Shown here piece after piece: positions 46,546 to 55,627 of a stretch of 64,000 nucleotides of DNA; the first letter of the stretch is position 1, and every line of letters starts with the position of its first letter. The DNA lies in the NCBI GenBank assembly GCA_017849585.1, contig JAFIGT010000001.1, positions 1-64,000 on the forward strand, read 5' to 3'. The notes under the pieces were generated by a model. That model searched no databases. It had not been told where the DNA came from and saw nothing but the letters and a program-made list of their open reading frames with translations. This DNA comes from Verrucomicrobium sp. Lineage in GTDB: Bacteria; Verrucomicrobiota; Verrucomicrobiia; Methylacidiphilales; UBA1321. Both the position numbers and the translations under genes were made by a program.

Positions 46546-46998
46546 TTATTTCATCTGATCCAGATCGCGAATGTAGGAGTAAGGCCCGCCCGGCTTGTAC
46601 CCGGTTTGCCCCAGCACCTTGCCATCGCCATCGACGATGATAATCGTGGGATAGCCGCGAATCTTGAATTTCTTCGCCAGCTCCGCATTCTGCTTTTTCA
46701 CCTCGTCGGTCTGTGCCTTGCCACGCGGAAAATCGAGCTCCACCAACACGAGCTTATCCTTGGCATAATTACCGAAAGCCGTCGTATCGAACACCTCTTC
46801 CTTGAGTTTGATGCACCAGCCGCACCAATCCGAGCCCGTGAAATCGAGCAAGACCCGCTTGTTTTCCGCCTTGGCCTTCTTTAAAGCCGCCTCGTAATCG
46901 GTGGTCCAAACCGCCTCGGCCGACCAGCCCGCTGCCACCGTGAAAAAGAATACCGCCGCAACCACCGTCATCAACCGACCCATTGATACTTGGAACAT
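46546..46998 (-). CDS. Secreted thioredoxin-like protein, copy 2
   Basis: 150 residues from ATG 46998, which leaves AGGG at six bases; ATG 47004 would add MF. Signal peptide about 1-28 (VVAAVFFFTVAAGWSAEA). Same fold as the gene 22 bp downstream: LLDFTGSDWCGWCIKLKEEVFDTTAFGNYAKDKLVLVELDFPRGKAQTDEVKKQNAELAKKFKIRGYPTIIIVDGDGKVLGQTGY. The two are tandem duplicates sharing one transcript, with similar CGWC sites. The first gene of the pair lies 70 bp after tRNA-Leu. Confidence 0.88.
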   Translation of the reverse strand: MFQVSMGRLMTVVAAVFFFTVAAGWSAEAVWTTDYEAALKKAKAENKRVLLDFTGSDWCGWCIKLKEEVFDTTAFGNYAKDKLVLVELDFPRGKAQTDEVKKQNAELAKKFKIRGYPTIIIVDGDGKVLGQTGYKPGGPYSYIRDLDQMK

Positions 46999-47070
46999 GA
47001 ACATCCCTGGTTAAGGTTTGAACTGACTCATCCCCAAAATAATCCCGAACGCCTGACGGTCAAGTCAGAG

Positions 47071-47151
47071 TGGGCACGATAGGACTTGAACCTACACTCC
47101 TTGCGGAACCAGAACCTAAATCTGGCGCGTCTGCCATTTCGCCACGTGCCC
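47071..47151 (-). tRNA. tRNA-Leu (UAG)
   Basis: About 81 nt starting GGGCACGTGGCGAAATGGCAGACGC, with anticodon loop TTTAGGT (TAG), a long variable arm and the T-arm GGTTCAAGTCC. The acceptor ends CGTGCCCA. CCA is not encoded. Confidence 0.95.
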
Positions 47152-47214
47152 GTCCAACTACCCCGAGTGTCGCTTATTTTCGGGCCGCGAAAAGTCAAAA
47201 AGTAGGTAACCGAG

Positions 47215-47331
47215 AGTTTTCAGTTCGAAGTTTTCGGTTTTCAGTGCTTTCCTGTCGCAACCGGATCAGCTTGGCGTAGAATGGTAGCCACGGCCCACCG
47301 ACTGAAAACCGAAAACGTCGAACTGAAAACT
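47215..47331. repeat. GTTTTC-type inverted repeat upstream of rsmI
   Basis: Left arm 47215-47245 and right arm 47301-47331 (31 bp each) match as an inverted pair except one position, with a 55-bp centre. Each arm is built from GTTTTC(A/G)G units. It ends 17 bp before rsmI. Confidence 0.75.
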
Positions 47332-47348
47332 TCCTCCCTCCTCTTCCC

Positions 47349-48110
47349 ATGTCCAAACTCTACGTCGTCGCCACCCCCATCGGTAATCTCGAAGACATCA
47401 CCCTGCGCGCCCTCCGCGTTCTGAAAGAAGTCGACCTCATCGCCGCCGAGGACACCCGCCATTCCGGCCTCCTCCTCCAGCACTTCGAAATCCGCAAACC
47501 ACTCGTCAGCTATCACCAGTTCAACGAAGCCAAGCGCACCGCCGAATTCCTCCAAGACCTGCAAGCCGGCAAGCAAATCGCCCTCGTCAGCGACGCGGGC
47601 ATGCCCGGCGTCAGCGATCCCGGAGAACGCCTCATCCGCGCCTGCGTCACCTCCAACATCACCGTTGAAATCATCCCCGGCCCCTCCGCCGTGCTGCAGG
47701 CCCTCGTCGGCGCGGGCTTCCCGATGACTCCGTTTCACTTCGGCGGCTTTCTCCCGGTGAAAAGCGGTGGCCGCCGCCGCGAACTCGCCGCCGCACCCTC
47801 GCGCGGCTGCACCTCCATCTACTTCGAATCCCCCCACCGCCTCATCCGCGCGCTGGAAGATGCCGTCGCGGAAATCCCGACCGCTACCTGCTGTGTAGCC
47901 CGCGAGTTGACAAAAAAGTTCGAGGAATTCAAGCGTGGCACCCCCGCCGAACTCCTGGCCTATTACCAAGCCAATAAACCGCGCGGCGAGATTTGCTTTG
48001 TCGTCGCCGGGCTCGACAAGAAAGCCACCAAGGCTGCCGTCGAAGAATTCTCCAAACGCGAAGAACCCGAAATCTCCGCTGAAGCCGACGCCCCCTACGA
48101 AGGGGAATAG
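47349..48110 (+). CDS. rsmI: 16S rRNA 2'-O-ribose C1402 methyltransferase
   Basis: 253 residues. SAM-binding tetrapyrrole-methylase fold: LYVVATPIGNLEDITLRALRVLKEVDLIAAEDTRHSGLLL at the start, SDAGMPGVSDPGERLI and PGPSAVLQALVGAGFPMTPFHFGGFLP after. These are the diagnostic RsmI blocks. It methylates the 2'-OH of C1402 in 16S rRNA, aiding decoding. It stands alone, with a repeat-bearing gap on each side: the GTTTTC-type inverted repeat upstream and the 100-bp compound repeat immediately downstream. Confidence 0.96.
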   Translation: MSKLYVVATPIGNLEDITLRALRVLKEVDLIAAEDTRHSGLLLQHFEIRKPLVSYHQFNEAKRTAEFLQDLQAGKQIALVSDAGMPGVSDPGERLIRACVTSNITVEIIPGPSAVLQALVGAGFPMTPFHFGGFLPVKSGGRRRELAAAPSRGCTSIYFESPHRLIRALEDAVAEIPTATCCVARELTKKFEEFKRGTPAELLAYYQANKPRGEICFVVAGLDKKATKAAVEEFSKREEPEISAEADAPYEGE

Positions 48111-48215
48111 CCAGCGTGACGCTGGACCCGGTAGCTGATTTGCTCCGCAAATCGCTTCATGACATTCTTGCCACACACCGTCATCCCGAGTGAAGTCGAG
48201 GGATCGGGCAAGGGG
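48111..48215. repeat. ~100-bp compound inverted repeat, left arm
   Basis: Contains a perfect palindrome (48111-48125, ccagcgt-g-acgctgg), a GATTTGC-tcc-GCAAATC hairpin (48137-48153) and a 'gtcatcccgag' segment, in that order. The reverse complement of 48866-48970 matches it closely over about 90 bp. Confidence 0.8.
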
Positions 48216-48273
48216 GCAGAGGTGTTTTCTTATTGCGAAAACTCAATGACTCGAGGAGCCACCGCAACGCAGA

Positions 48274-48717
48274 CTACAACTGCGCGCCGACTTCCAGCTT
48301 CAGCGCCTTGAGCGCGAGGAAAATGTCCTTCAGGAAGAACACGAGCGACACGACGAGGCATGTTAGGCTCGAACCGAAAAGCGTGATCACAATCGGATTA
48401 ATCTCCCACTTCAACGCATTCACGCCGAAGAGCGCCATGATCAGCAGCGCTACAAAGAAAATGCTCAGCACGGAGAAAATCACCGCCCACCGCAAGTCCT
48501 CCGAGCGAAGGTAAATGATCTGCAATTGCACCCGCGCCGATTCGTCCAGCTTTCCCGCCGCACGGCTCTTCTCCACTTCCGCCGAGAGAATGCGTGCCCG
48601 GTCAATCACGCGACCCAGCCGGTTCGTCATCGAGAGCAAAAGCAATCCCACACCCGAGATCAACGTGACCGGACCGATGGACGCTTGCAGGACAGGAGTC
48701 AGTTCGAGGGCTTGCAT
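48274..48717 (-). CDS. DUF2721 family membrane protein
   Basis: 147 residues. Blocks: LQASIGPVTLISGVGLLLLSMTNRLGRVIDRARILSAEV (membrane segment, then the NRLGRVIDRAR helix), QIIYLRSEDLRWAVIFSVLSIFFVALLIMALF and NPIVITLFGSSLTCLVVSLVFFLKDIF: three helices in all. These are the hallmarks of DUF2721. The function is unknown; members are widely distributed inner-membrane proteins. The gene is bracketed by a near-identical inverted repeat of about 100 bp (48111-48215 and 48866-48970), which is not a normal gene setting. Confidence 0.85.
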   Translation of the reverse strand: MQALELTPVLQASIGPVTLISGVGLLLLSMTNRLGRVIDRARILSAEVEKSRAAGKLDESARVQLQIIYLRSEDLRWAVIFSVLSIFFVALLIMALFGVNALKWEINPIVITLFGSSLTCLVVSLVFFLKDIFLALKALKLEVGAQL

Positions 48718-48722
48718 GGGGT

Positions 48723-48760
48723 TAAGTCAAAAGTTAGAAGTCAAAACTCAAAACGAAAGT
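48723..48760. repeat. GTCAAAA-type repeat (single arm)
   Basis: gtcaaaagttag / aagtcaaaactcaaaacgaaag just upstream of the DUF2721 start. Same units as at 58267 and 42545. Confidence 0.5.
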
Positions 48761-48802
48761 CTTTTTGACCATCTCAGGCTAGTACAATACGTCTCTGCCT
48801 TG

Positions 48803-48830
48803 TAGGGCGGTTCTGTGAACCGCCCTACAA
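48803..48830. repeat. Perfect hairpin (gtagggcggttc / gaaccgccctac)
   Basis: A 12-bp perfect stem around a TGT loop in the gap between the DUF2721 start and the right repeat arm. Confidence 0.55.
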
Positions 48831-48865
48831 ATAATCTGCCATCACTATCGCGATAGCCGACGCCT

Positions 48866-48970
48866 TTCGCACGCACGATTCTGTATCCGCTCAGGATGAC
48901 AGAGTGTGAAAGCGAATGTCTTTCGCGATTTGCATAGCAAATCAGCTCATGGGTGCAGCGTCACGCTGCA
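48866..48970. repeat. ~100-bp compound inverted repeat, right arm
   Basis: Order (plus strand): 'ctcaggatgac' segment, GATTTGC-ata-GCAAATC hairpin (48927-48943), perfect palindrome tgcagcgt-c-acgctgca (48954-48970). It is the inverted counterpart of 48111-48215. Confidence 0.8.
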
Positions 48971-48971
48971 C

Positions 48972-49006
48972 AAAAAAAGCCCGGCATTGCTGCCGGGCTT
49001 TTTTGT
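48972..49006. terminator. Bidirectional terminator after sdhB
   Basis: AAAAAAAGCCCGGCA-ttgc-TGCCGGGCTTTTTT: a 9-bp GC stem with A/T runs on both sides. It ends the sdhCAB transcript. Confidence 0.92.
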
Positions 49007-49023
49007 AAAGAAACGACCGAGCT

Positions 49024-49821
49024 TTAGGCTCCGCCGACGGTGGCCTTCGGCTCAGCAGCCGCGCCCTTGAGCATGGCCCAAGCGTAATCGCGGTTGAGTT
49101 GAGCGATGAAGGTAACCGGGATGCCCTTCGGGCAAACCGCTTCGCACGAGTTGGTGTTCGTGCAAGCGCCGAAGCCTTCCTTGTCCATCGCTTCGACCAT
49201 CTTGAGCACGCGGCGATCTTTTTCCGCCTTGCCTTGCGGCAGGAGGTTGAGCTGCGAGGCCTTCGCCGAGACGAAGAGCAGTGCCGAGGAATTCTTACAA
49301 GCCGCGACACACGCGCCGCAACCGATGCAGGCCGCCGCATCCATCGCCAGATCCGCAATCTCCTTGGAGATCGGGAGGGCGTTGGCGTCGGGCGTGCCAC
49401 CGGTGTTGACGGAGACGAAGCCGCCAGCCTGGATGATGCGGTCAAACGCGCTGCGGTCGACGACACAATCCTTGATGACCGGGAATGCCGTCGAACGCCA
49501 CGGTTCGATCGTGATCGTCTGCCCATCCTTGAAGATGCGCATGTGGGTCTGGCAGATGGTCACCTGGCTGTCCGGGCCGTGGGGAATGCCGTTGACGTTG
49601 AGCGAGCACATGCCGCAAATGCCTTCGCGACAGTCGTGGTCGAACGCCACCGGTTCTTCACCCTTGGCATAGAGCCGTTCGTTGAGTTGATCGAGCATCT
49701 CGAGGAACGACATGTCGGGGCTGATGCCGTCGAGCTTGTACTCGACGAGCTTGCCGGGGGTCTTGGCGTTTTTCTGGCGCCAGATGCGGATATTGAAGGT
49801 CATGGAATTTGAGGTGCTCAT
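49024..49821 (-). CDS. sdhB: Succinate dehydrogenase/fumarate reductase iron-sulfur subunit
   Basis: 265 residues from ATG 49821 ([16 protein letters not shown]); its start overlaps the sdhA stop by one base. [2Fe-2S] ligands: [15 protein letters not shown] and the later CQTHMR; the [4Fe-4S] and [3Fe-4S] clusters use [18 protein letters not shown] and [11 protein letters not shown]. It passes electrons from the flavin of SdhA to the membrane quinone site. Third gene of sdhCAB on the minus strand. Length and order fit the b558-type enzyme (Bacillus and Bacteroidetes-like), not the four-subunit E. coli type. Confidence 0.97.
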   Translation of the reverse strand: MSTSNSMTFNIRIWRQKNAKTPGKLVEYKLDGISPDMSFLEMLDQLNERLYAKGEEPVAFDHDCREGICGMCSLNVNGIPHGPDSQVTICQTHMRIFKDGQTITIEPWRSTAFPVIKDCVVDRSAFDRIIQAGGFVSVNTGGTPDANALPISKEIADLAMDAAACIGCGACVAACKNSSALLFVSAKASQLNLLPQGKAEKDRRVLKMVEAMDKEGFGACTNTNSCEAVCPKGIPVTFIAQLNRDYAWAMLKGAAAEPKATVGGA

Positions 49822-51737
49822 TATTTGTAGCTCCGGGTGGACATGTGGACTTCTTCGTAGACGAGCGGCTCTTTGTGAAGAACCGGGGCCTGGCCGACGC
49901 CTTTGAATTCCCAGGCGGCGACATACGCGAAGTTTTCGTCGTCGCGTTTGGCTTCGCCGTCGGGCATTTGGTATTCCTCGCGGAAGTGACCGCCGCACGA
50001 CTCCTTGCGCTCGAGGGCGTCAAGGGTGAGCAGTTCGGCAAATTCCAGGAAGTCCGCCACGCGGCCCGCGCGTTCGAGGGCGTTGTTGAGGTCTTCCTTG
50101 TCGCCGAGGACGTTGAGGTTCTTCCAGAATTCCTCGCGGATCTGCGGGATCTTGGCGAGGGCTTCCTTGAGGCCCTTCTCGTTGCGGCCCATGCCGACGT
50201 TTTCCCACATCAGGTGGCCGAGTTCGTGGTGGAACGAGTTCGGAGAGCGCTTGCCCTTGATCGACATCAGCTTGTTCAGGCGGTCATGGACTTCCTGTTC
50301 GGCCTTGACGAATTCCGGATGATCGGTCGACGGCGCCTTTTCCTTCTGCTGGGCGAGGTAATTGCCGATGGTGTAGGGCAGGACAAAGTAACCGTCCGCC
50401 AAACCCTGCATCAGCGCGCTCGCGCCGAGGCGGTTCGCACCGTGATCGGAGAAGTTCGCTTCACCGATGACGAAGAGACCGGGCAGATTGCTCATCAGGT
50501 TGTAATCGACCCACAGGCCGCCCATCGTGTAGTGGAGCGCGGGATAAATGCGCATCGGCTGCTCGTAGGCGTTTTCGCCGGTGATCTTCTCGTACATCTG
50601 GAAGAGATTGCCGTAACGGTCCTCGATCGTCTTGCGACCAAGACGCTTGATCGCGTCGGCGAAGTCGAGGTAAACACCGCGGCCGCCGGGGCCCACGCCA
50701 CGACCGTCATCGCACGCTTCCTTGGCCGAGCGGGAGGAAATATCGCGCGGGGCGAGATTGCCGAAGCTCGGGTACTTGCGCTCGAGATAATAATCGCGGG
50801 CGTCTTCCGGAATGTCGGAAGGCTTCTTGCCGCAATCTTCCTTGCGCTTCGGAACCCAGACGCGGCCGTCATTACGGAGCGATTCCGACATGAGCGTCAG
50901 CTTCGACTGGTGATCGCCGTGCACCGGGATACAAGTCGGGTGGATCTGCGTGTAGCACGGGTTGGCGAAGTACGCCCCCTTGCGGGCTGCGCGCCAAGCG
51001 GCCGTCACGTTGCACGCTTGCGCGTTGGTGGAGAGATAATAGACGTTCGAGTAACCACCCGTGCCGAGCACGACCGCATCCGCGCTGTGGCGGGTGATCT
51101 TGCCGGTGACGAGGTCGCGCACGATGATGCCCTTGGCCTGGCCGTTGACGACAACGAGGTCGAGCATTTCGCTGCGATTGTACATCTTCACCTTGCCGAG
51201 GCCGATCTGGCGCGAAAGCGCGGAATACGCCCCGAGCAGAAGCTGCTGCCCCGTCTGGCCGCGCGCGTAGAACGTACGGGAAACCTGCGCGCCACCGAAC
51301 GAACGGTTGGCCAGCGTTCCACCGTATTCGCGAGCAAAGGGAACACCCTGCGCGACACACTGGTCGATGATCTCGGCGCTGACCTGCGCGAGACGGTACA
51401 CATTGGCCTCGCGGGCGCGGAAATCGCCGCCCTTGATCGTGTCATAGAACAAACGGTACACGCTGTCGCCGTCATTCTGGTAGTTCTTCGCGGCATTGAT
51501 GCCGCCCTGCGCCGCAATCGAATGCGCGCGACGGGGGCTGTCCTGAAAACAGAAACAGCTCACATTGTAACCGAGCTCAGCAAGCGAGGCGGCGGCGGAA
51601 CCACCGGCCAGGCCGGAACCGACCACGATGACCGAATACTTACGTTTGTTCGCGGGATTGACCAACTTCATGTCGAAGCGGTGCTTGTCCCATTTCTGGG
51701 CGATCGGCCCGGAGGGAATTTTGCTATCGAGACTCAT
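49821..51737 (-). CDS. sdhA: Succinate dehydrogenase/fumarate reductase flavoprotein subunit
   Basis: 638 residues. FAD-binding [22 protein letters not shown] at about 33-54. [15 protein letters not shown] carries the covalent-flavin type His in its context; the active-site blocks are [15 protein letters not shown] and HTIHPT-like [20 protein letters not shown]. The C-terminal capping domain has [20 protein letters not shown]. It oxidises succinate to fumarate (or the reverse) on the inner-membrane face. The gene lies between sdhC, 29 bp upstream, and sdhB, which overlaps it by one base. Confidence 0.97.
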   Translation of the reverse strand: MSLDSKIPSGPIAQKWDKHRFDMKLVNPANKRKYSVIVVGSGLAGGSAAASLAELGYNVSCFCFQDSPRRAHSIAAQGGINAAKNYQNDGDSVYRLFYDTIKGGDFRAREANVYRLAQVSAEIIDQCVAQGVPFAREYGGTLANRSFGGAQVSRTFYARGQTGQQLLLGAYSALSRQIGLGKVKMYNRSEMLDLVVVNGQAKGIIVRDLVTGKITRHSADAVVLGTGGYSNVYYLSTNAQACNVTAAWRAARKGAYFANPCYTQIHPTCIPVHGDHQSKLTLMSESLRNDGRVWVPKRKEDCGKKPSDIPEDARDYYLERKYPSFGNLAPRDISSRSAKEACDDGRGVGPGGRGVYLDFADAIKRLGRKTIEDRYGNLFQMYEKITGENAYEQPMRIYPALHYTMGGLWVDYNLMSNLPGLFVIGEANFSDHGANRLGASALMQGLADGYFVLPYTIGNYLAQQKEKAPSTDHPEFVKAEQEVHDRLNKLMSIKGKRSPNSFHHELGHLMWENVGMGRNEKGLKEALAKIPQIREEFWKNLNVLGDKEDLNNALERAGRVADFLEFAELLTLDALERKESCGGHFREEYQMPDGEAKRDDENFAYVAAWEFKGVGQAPVLHKEPLVYEEVHMSTRSYK

Positions 51738-51766
51738 ATATTTATTAGGTTGTCAGTCGGTTAAAA

Positions 51767-52456
51767 TTACAGTTTCACCAAGCCCAGCAACACTGCGGCC
51801 GGAACCGCCGCCATGCCCACAAAGATGATGACCGCGAAAGCCAGCCCGAACCACTCCTGCACCTCGCGATACGCCGGATTCGTCAAGCCCATCGAGCGGA
51901 AACAGCTCGCGATACCGTGACTCAGGTGAAAACTCACCAACGCCACGCTGATGATGTAGAACGCGCTCACCCAAGGAACCTGGAAGCCCTTGATCACCAT
52001 CGCATACACATCATGACGCTCCACACCCTTGTGAATCTCCGTCAACTCCTTGAAGGACGGGTCGATCGACTGCGTGGTGAAGTGCAGCAGATGGAAAATG
52101 ATGAACGCCGCCACAATCACACCCGAAATGGCCATCGTGCGGGAAGCCAGACTCGCCCCCGGAGCCGCGTATTCCGCATACGCTTCGCTGCCGCGCGCCG
52201 CGCGGTTACGAATCGTCAACACCACGGCGCAGATGATGTGGAGCGCGGCCACCGCACCCAGACCGAGGCGGAAACCCCAGATCACTTCATCGGACGCATG
52301 CAGCATTTGCGCGTAATTGTTAAGAGCTTCCTGGCCGAGGAAAATCTGCAGATTTCCGACCATGTGAATGACGGTAAAAGCGAACAACGCCGCACCAGTC
52401 ACGCCCATGATGATCTTCAGGCCGACAGTGGAGCGGAGAAATTTAATCAATGGCAT
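51767..52456 (-). CDS. sdhC: Succinate dehydrogenase cytochrome b558 subunit
   Basis: 229 residues from ATG 52456 (MPLIKFLRSTVGLKIIMGVTGAALFAFTVIHMVGNLQIFLG). Five membrane helices; probable haem histidines are in VIHMVGN, LHIICAVV, FHLLHFT and FHLSHGI. It is the single-polypeptide anchor of the b558 class that binds two haems and a menaquinone. The start at 52456 was preferred over a longer frame because homologues begin PxxxKFL or similar. First gene of the sdhCAB operon; the A+T-rich 250 bp upstream probably holds its promoter, with TTGACA near 52493-52488 but a weak -10. Confidence 0.92.
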   Translation of the reverse strand: MPLIKFLRSTVGLKIIMGVTGAALFAFTVIHMVGNLQIFLGQEALNNYAQMLHASDEVIWGFRLGLGAVAALHIICAVVLTIRNRAARGSEAYAEYAAPGASLASRTMAISGVIVAAFIIFHLLHFTTQSIDPSFKELTEIHKGVERHDVYAMVIKGFQVPWVSAFYIISVALVSFHLSHGIASCFRSMGLTNPAYREVQEWFGLAFAVIIFVGMAAVPAAVLLGLVKL

Positions 52457-52713
52457 GGGGTCAAAATTAGTAGTTTCACTTATATTGTCAAAGCTTGAAT
52501 ACAATTATTATCAATATGAAGATTAATTAATAATAACTAATGCCCGACAGAGGGAATTTGCTAGAGCATCGAAACACTCGAATGCGATTAGCATTTTCGT
52601 CCACCCTCCTTTTAGCCAATCCACCGCCAAAACTTCGCAACCAATCGCCAGCTCTACGCCACTACAAGTTATGCTTAAGAATCCGAAGCGTTTTCCAAAC
52701 GAAAAAGCACCTA

Positions 52714-53331
52714 TCAATCCCCCAGAAACTTCGGTTCGCGCGGCGGCAAAACACAGACCGGACCCTCGTGAATGGCTTGAAATCGTGATATCCCCGCCTC
52801 TCCTCCAAGGGTAATCATGGCGATTCCGTTTTTGTAATCGACGATGGATGAGACTCCCGCTTGTGGAGCTGGCACCGGCAGCTCCGAATAATTTCGCGTG
52901 ACGGCAAAGATGGTCTCGCGCGGATCATTAATCGAAACATTGGCGAACTTGATGGCGAGATGCTCGGAGCTCAGCTCTTTCAGGGACTTGGGATGCACCC
53001 CTGCTTTGCAAAAATGATCGAGCTGGGATTCCTTGATGCCGCCGCGTTGGACAAGATAGGCAATGTATTCAAGGTTCGTCTTGGCGCCAACATCGGCAGG
53101 ATAACCGCCCTTCCCCGCGCCCGTCGTTGAGTCTTCCAATGCGATGACCATCGCCGCGGCATGGATTGTTCTCACATGCCCAAGGATCGTGAGGAGCGGT
53201 GCCAGACTAGGGGGCGGTGAATGACTGATGGAAGCACGATTCAGCAAAAACAGCACGATAACTCCGGCGAGCACCCAGCGCAACAGAATGCTTCCTCCAC
53301 TGTTACTCCAAAGCAATTGCTTGAGCGTCAC
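52714..53331 (-). CDS. Hypothetical membrane-anchored protein with pseudopilin-like soluble part
   Basis: 205 residues. One N-terminal helix (about 17-33: ILLRWVLAGVIVLFLLN) and a soluble domain. MVIALEDSTTGAGKGGYPADVGAKTNLEYIAYLVQRGGIKESQLDHFCKAGV and FANVSINDPRETIFAVTRNYSEL resemble the helix-then-loops layout of verrucomicrobial prepilin-like proteins, but the GFTLxE cleavage motif is absent. The last block reads AMITLGGEAGISRFQAIHEGPVCVLPPREPKF. It is the third gene after folC and the HAD phosphatase on the same strand (15-bp gap), without a functional link I can see. Confidence 0.65.
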   Translation of the reverse strand: MTLKQLLWSNSGGSILLRWVLAGVIVLFLLNRASISHSPPPSLAPLLTILGHVRTIHAAAMVIALEDSTTGAGKGGYPADVGAKTNLEYIAYLVQRGGIKESQLDHFCKAGVHPKSLKELSSEHLAIKFANVSINDPRETIFAVTRNYSELPVPAPQAGVSSIVDYKNGIAMITLGGEAGISRFQAIHEGPVCVLPPREPKFLGD

Positions 53332-53346
53332 CCCGGTTCCTTCCTC

Positions 53347-54024
53347 CTATATACGAAACAACTCCAGCACCGCGCGCAAATCCTGCTTGGGCCGCTCGAC
53401 GAGGAGCGAATGCCAGCCCGCTTGCTGCGGTGCCCAATAATCATTCAGCGGATCATCCCCCACCATCAACGCCTCGTGCGGGTCCAGTCCCAGCTTCGCC
53501 AACGCCGCCGCGTACAGTTTCGGACTCGGCTTCTCCGCGCCATGCTCGCCGCTGATCAACACCGCCTCGAAAAACGGCGCCAGCTCCAACCCCTCCAGCA
53601 GCGGCCGCAACCGCCAATCCCAATTCGACAACACCGCGAGCCGCAGCCCCCGCCCGCGCAACGTCTCCAGCACCGTCACCACCTCGGGATAGACGCGCCA
53701 CAGTTCGGGCCGCGCATAGACGTGATAAAGCTCCTCGAAATAATGATCGAACGGAAAACTCTCTGGCCGCTCCACCACGATCAACGTATCCTCCACCACC
53801 AACCGCCACCACGCCCGCTCATCACCGTCGGTGGCGACTTCCTCATCAGGGCGCGGACGCCGCCGTTTGAACGCCGCCTTGAATCCGTCGCTCAAGACCT
53901 GCGCTTCCCAGTGTTGACCGTAATGCCGCGCGATCTCCGCATACGTCTCGCCAATGGACCGCGCGGGCCGCAGCAACGTTCCGCCCGCATCAAAAAAAAC
54001 CGCTTTGATTTTAGATGCAGGCAT
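53347..54024 (-). CDS. HAD superfamily hydrolase
   Basis: 225 residues. Motif I is AVFFDAGGTLL (nucleophile Asp; the D-x-G-G-T variant is common in REG-2/HAD-IA members), motif II is LAVLSNWD, motif III the Lys of HGAEKPSPKLY, and motif IV MVGDDPLNDYWAPQQAGWHSLLV. The cap is helical (SDGFKAAFKRRRPRPDEEVA). It is a phosphatase on a small metabolite; the substrate is unknown. It starts 5 bp after the folC stop and probably shares its transcript. Confidence 0.88.
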   Translation of the reverse strand: MPASKIKAVFFDAGGTLLRPARSIGETYAEIARHYGQHWEAQVLSDGFKAAFKRRRPRPDEEVATDGDERAWWRLVVEDTLIVVERPESFPFDHYFEELYHVYARPELWRVYPEVVTVLETLRGRGLRLAVLSNWDWRLRPLLEGLELAPFFEAVLISGEHGAEKPSPKLYAAALAKLGLDPHEALMVGDDPLNDYWAPQQAGWHSLLVERPKQDLRAVLELFRI

Positions 54025-54029
54025 AATCG

Positions 54030-55349
54030 TTACGACTTCGCCACCAACCGCTCATTCAGCGCTAGTTGATGCGAGCGCCCCGAGCGCAACGCCAGCACCT
54101 CGCCGACCAGAAACAGCGAGCCGGTCAGCAGCGTCGGTCCGTACTCAAACTCCTGCTCCAGCTCCGGCCAGATTTCCGCCAGCGTGGACGAGACCCGCAC
54201 CGGCACGTCACCGCACAGCGGAACCAACTTCGCCGGATCGAGCGCGCGCTCATTTTGAATCGTCACCAGCGTCACCCGCTCCGCCAGCGCCAGCAGCTTC
54301 GGAAACATCTGCTCGTATTCCTTGTCCGCCAGAAAACCGCACACGAGATGATATCGTCGCTCGCCGTAGCACGCGCGCCACGTCGCCAGCAAACGCTCCA
54401 GCGCCGCCGGATTATGCGCCCCGTCAATCACGCACGGTGGCTCCTGTCGCAACACCTCGAACCGCCCCGGCCACGAGACATGACTGAGCCCGCCCCGGAT
54501 CGCCTCCTCAAGGGTAGGCGAAAAATTCAACTGACCGCTCAATTGCCGCACAGCCGCCACCGCGCACGCCGCGTTATCCACCTGATGCGCCCCCAGCAAT
54601 CCCAGCGTATAGTCCTCCCCATCGATCACCGCGATCTGCTTCCCGTCGCGCACCCCGCCATCGACCGCCGACACATCCAAGCCGATCAGGCACAGCGCCG
54701 ACTTCTGCCGCATCGCTGCCGACGTAATCACCTCCAGCACCGCCGGAGTCTTCACCGCCGTCACCACCGGCACGCCCGGCTTGATGATCCCCGCCTTTTC
54801 GTACGCGATCTGCTCCAGCCGCGAACCCAGATGCGCCGTATGATCCAGCGCGATATTCGTGATGATCGAAACCTCGGGCGTGACGATATTGCTCGCATCC
54901 AGCCGGCCGCCGAGCCCCGTCTCCCACACCACCCACTCCACTTCGCTCCGCGCGAAATGCCACAGCGCCAGCCCCGTGATCACCTCAAAAAACGTCGGCG
55001 CCGCGCCCCCCGGCACCTGCTCCACCTCCGCGATCAGCGGCTTCAACACACCCATCCCCTCCGCCACCGCTTCCGGCGACATCGGCACCCCGTTCACCTG
55101 AATCCGTTCGCCAAGCGTGACCAGATGTGGCGACGTATACAACCCCACCCGGAAACCCGCCGCGCGCAAGATGGCCGCGCAAAACGCCGCCGTCGACCCC
55201 TTGCCATTCGTCCCCGCGATGTGAATGAACTTCAACTTCTCCTGCGGATTCCCCAACCGCCGCGCCAGCTCCTGCATATTCTCCAAGCCCAGCTTCACGC
55301 CGAAGCGCCGCACCTGGCCGAGAAAAGAAATGGCATCGTCGTAAGTCAT
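54030..55349 (-). CDS. folC: Folylpolyglutamate/dihydrofolate synthase
   Basis: 439 residues. The Mur-ligase-type P-loop is IAGTNGKGSTAAFCAAIL at about 44-61, followed by LYTSPHLVTLGERIQVNG, GLGGRLDASNIV, ITNIALDHTAHLGSRLEQIAYEKAGIIKPGVPVVTA, and the C-terminal substrate region VIDGAHNPAALERLLATW. Together these define FolC, which adds glutamate to dihydropteroate and folates. It is first of three genes on the minus strand (folC, HAD phosphatase, pilin-like protein). Upstream, at 55361, lies an AGTTCTA-type inverted repeat. Confidence 0.96.
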   Translation of the reverse strand: MTYDDAISFLGQVRRFGVKLGLENMQELARRLGNPQEKLKFIHIAGTNGKGSTAAFCAAILRAAGFRVGLYTSPHLVTLGERIQVNGVPMSPEAVAEGMGVLKPLIAEVEQVPGGAAPTFFEVITGLALWHFARSEVEWVVWETGLGGRLDASNIVTPEVSIITNIALDHTAHLGSRLEQIAYEKAGIIKPGVPVVTAVKTPAVLEVITSAAMRQKSALCLIGLDVSAVDGGVRDGKQIAVIDGEDYTLGLLGAHQVDNAACAVAAVRQLSGQLNFSPTLEEAIRGGLSHVSWPGRFEVLRQEPPCVIDGAHNPAALERLLATWRACYGERRYHLVCGFLADKEYEQMFPKLLALAERVTLVTIQNERALDPAKLVPLCGDVPVRVSSTLAEIWPELEQEFEYGPTLLTGSLFLVGEVLALRSGRSHQLALNERLVAKS

Positions 55350-55360
55350 AAAACAAAGGC

Positions 55361-55405
55361 AAAAAGTTCTACGTACTAGGTTCTAAGTTCTACGTAGAAA
55401 GGCAA
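55361..55405. repeat. AGTTCTA-type repeat, left arm flanking the DUF2971 gene
   Basis: Units of gttctacgtactag / gttctaagttctacgtag between A-rich ends. The reverse complement of 56442-56481 aligns with it over about 38 bp with few mismatches, so the pair faces inward across 1.1 kb. Confidence 0.7.
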
Positions 55406-55627
55406 GGCGCGAATGCACCCGCCAACATCACGCTGGACCCCACAACACTACCGCCACCCGTGTGATTCCGCGCGGGACCTCCGGTGTAGCCGAAGCCGGT
55501 GGCTTCGGCGGGCGCATGCCCCCACGACAGGGGCTTTCGGCAACGCTGAGCCGCAGTAGCAGGAGCCCCCTCTAGTGAGAGGGAAAGGAAACGTGCGGTA
55601 GCACCGCGGAGCGCCGGGGTGTGTGAG

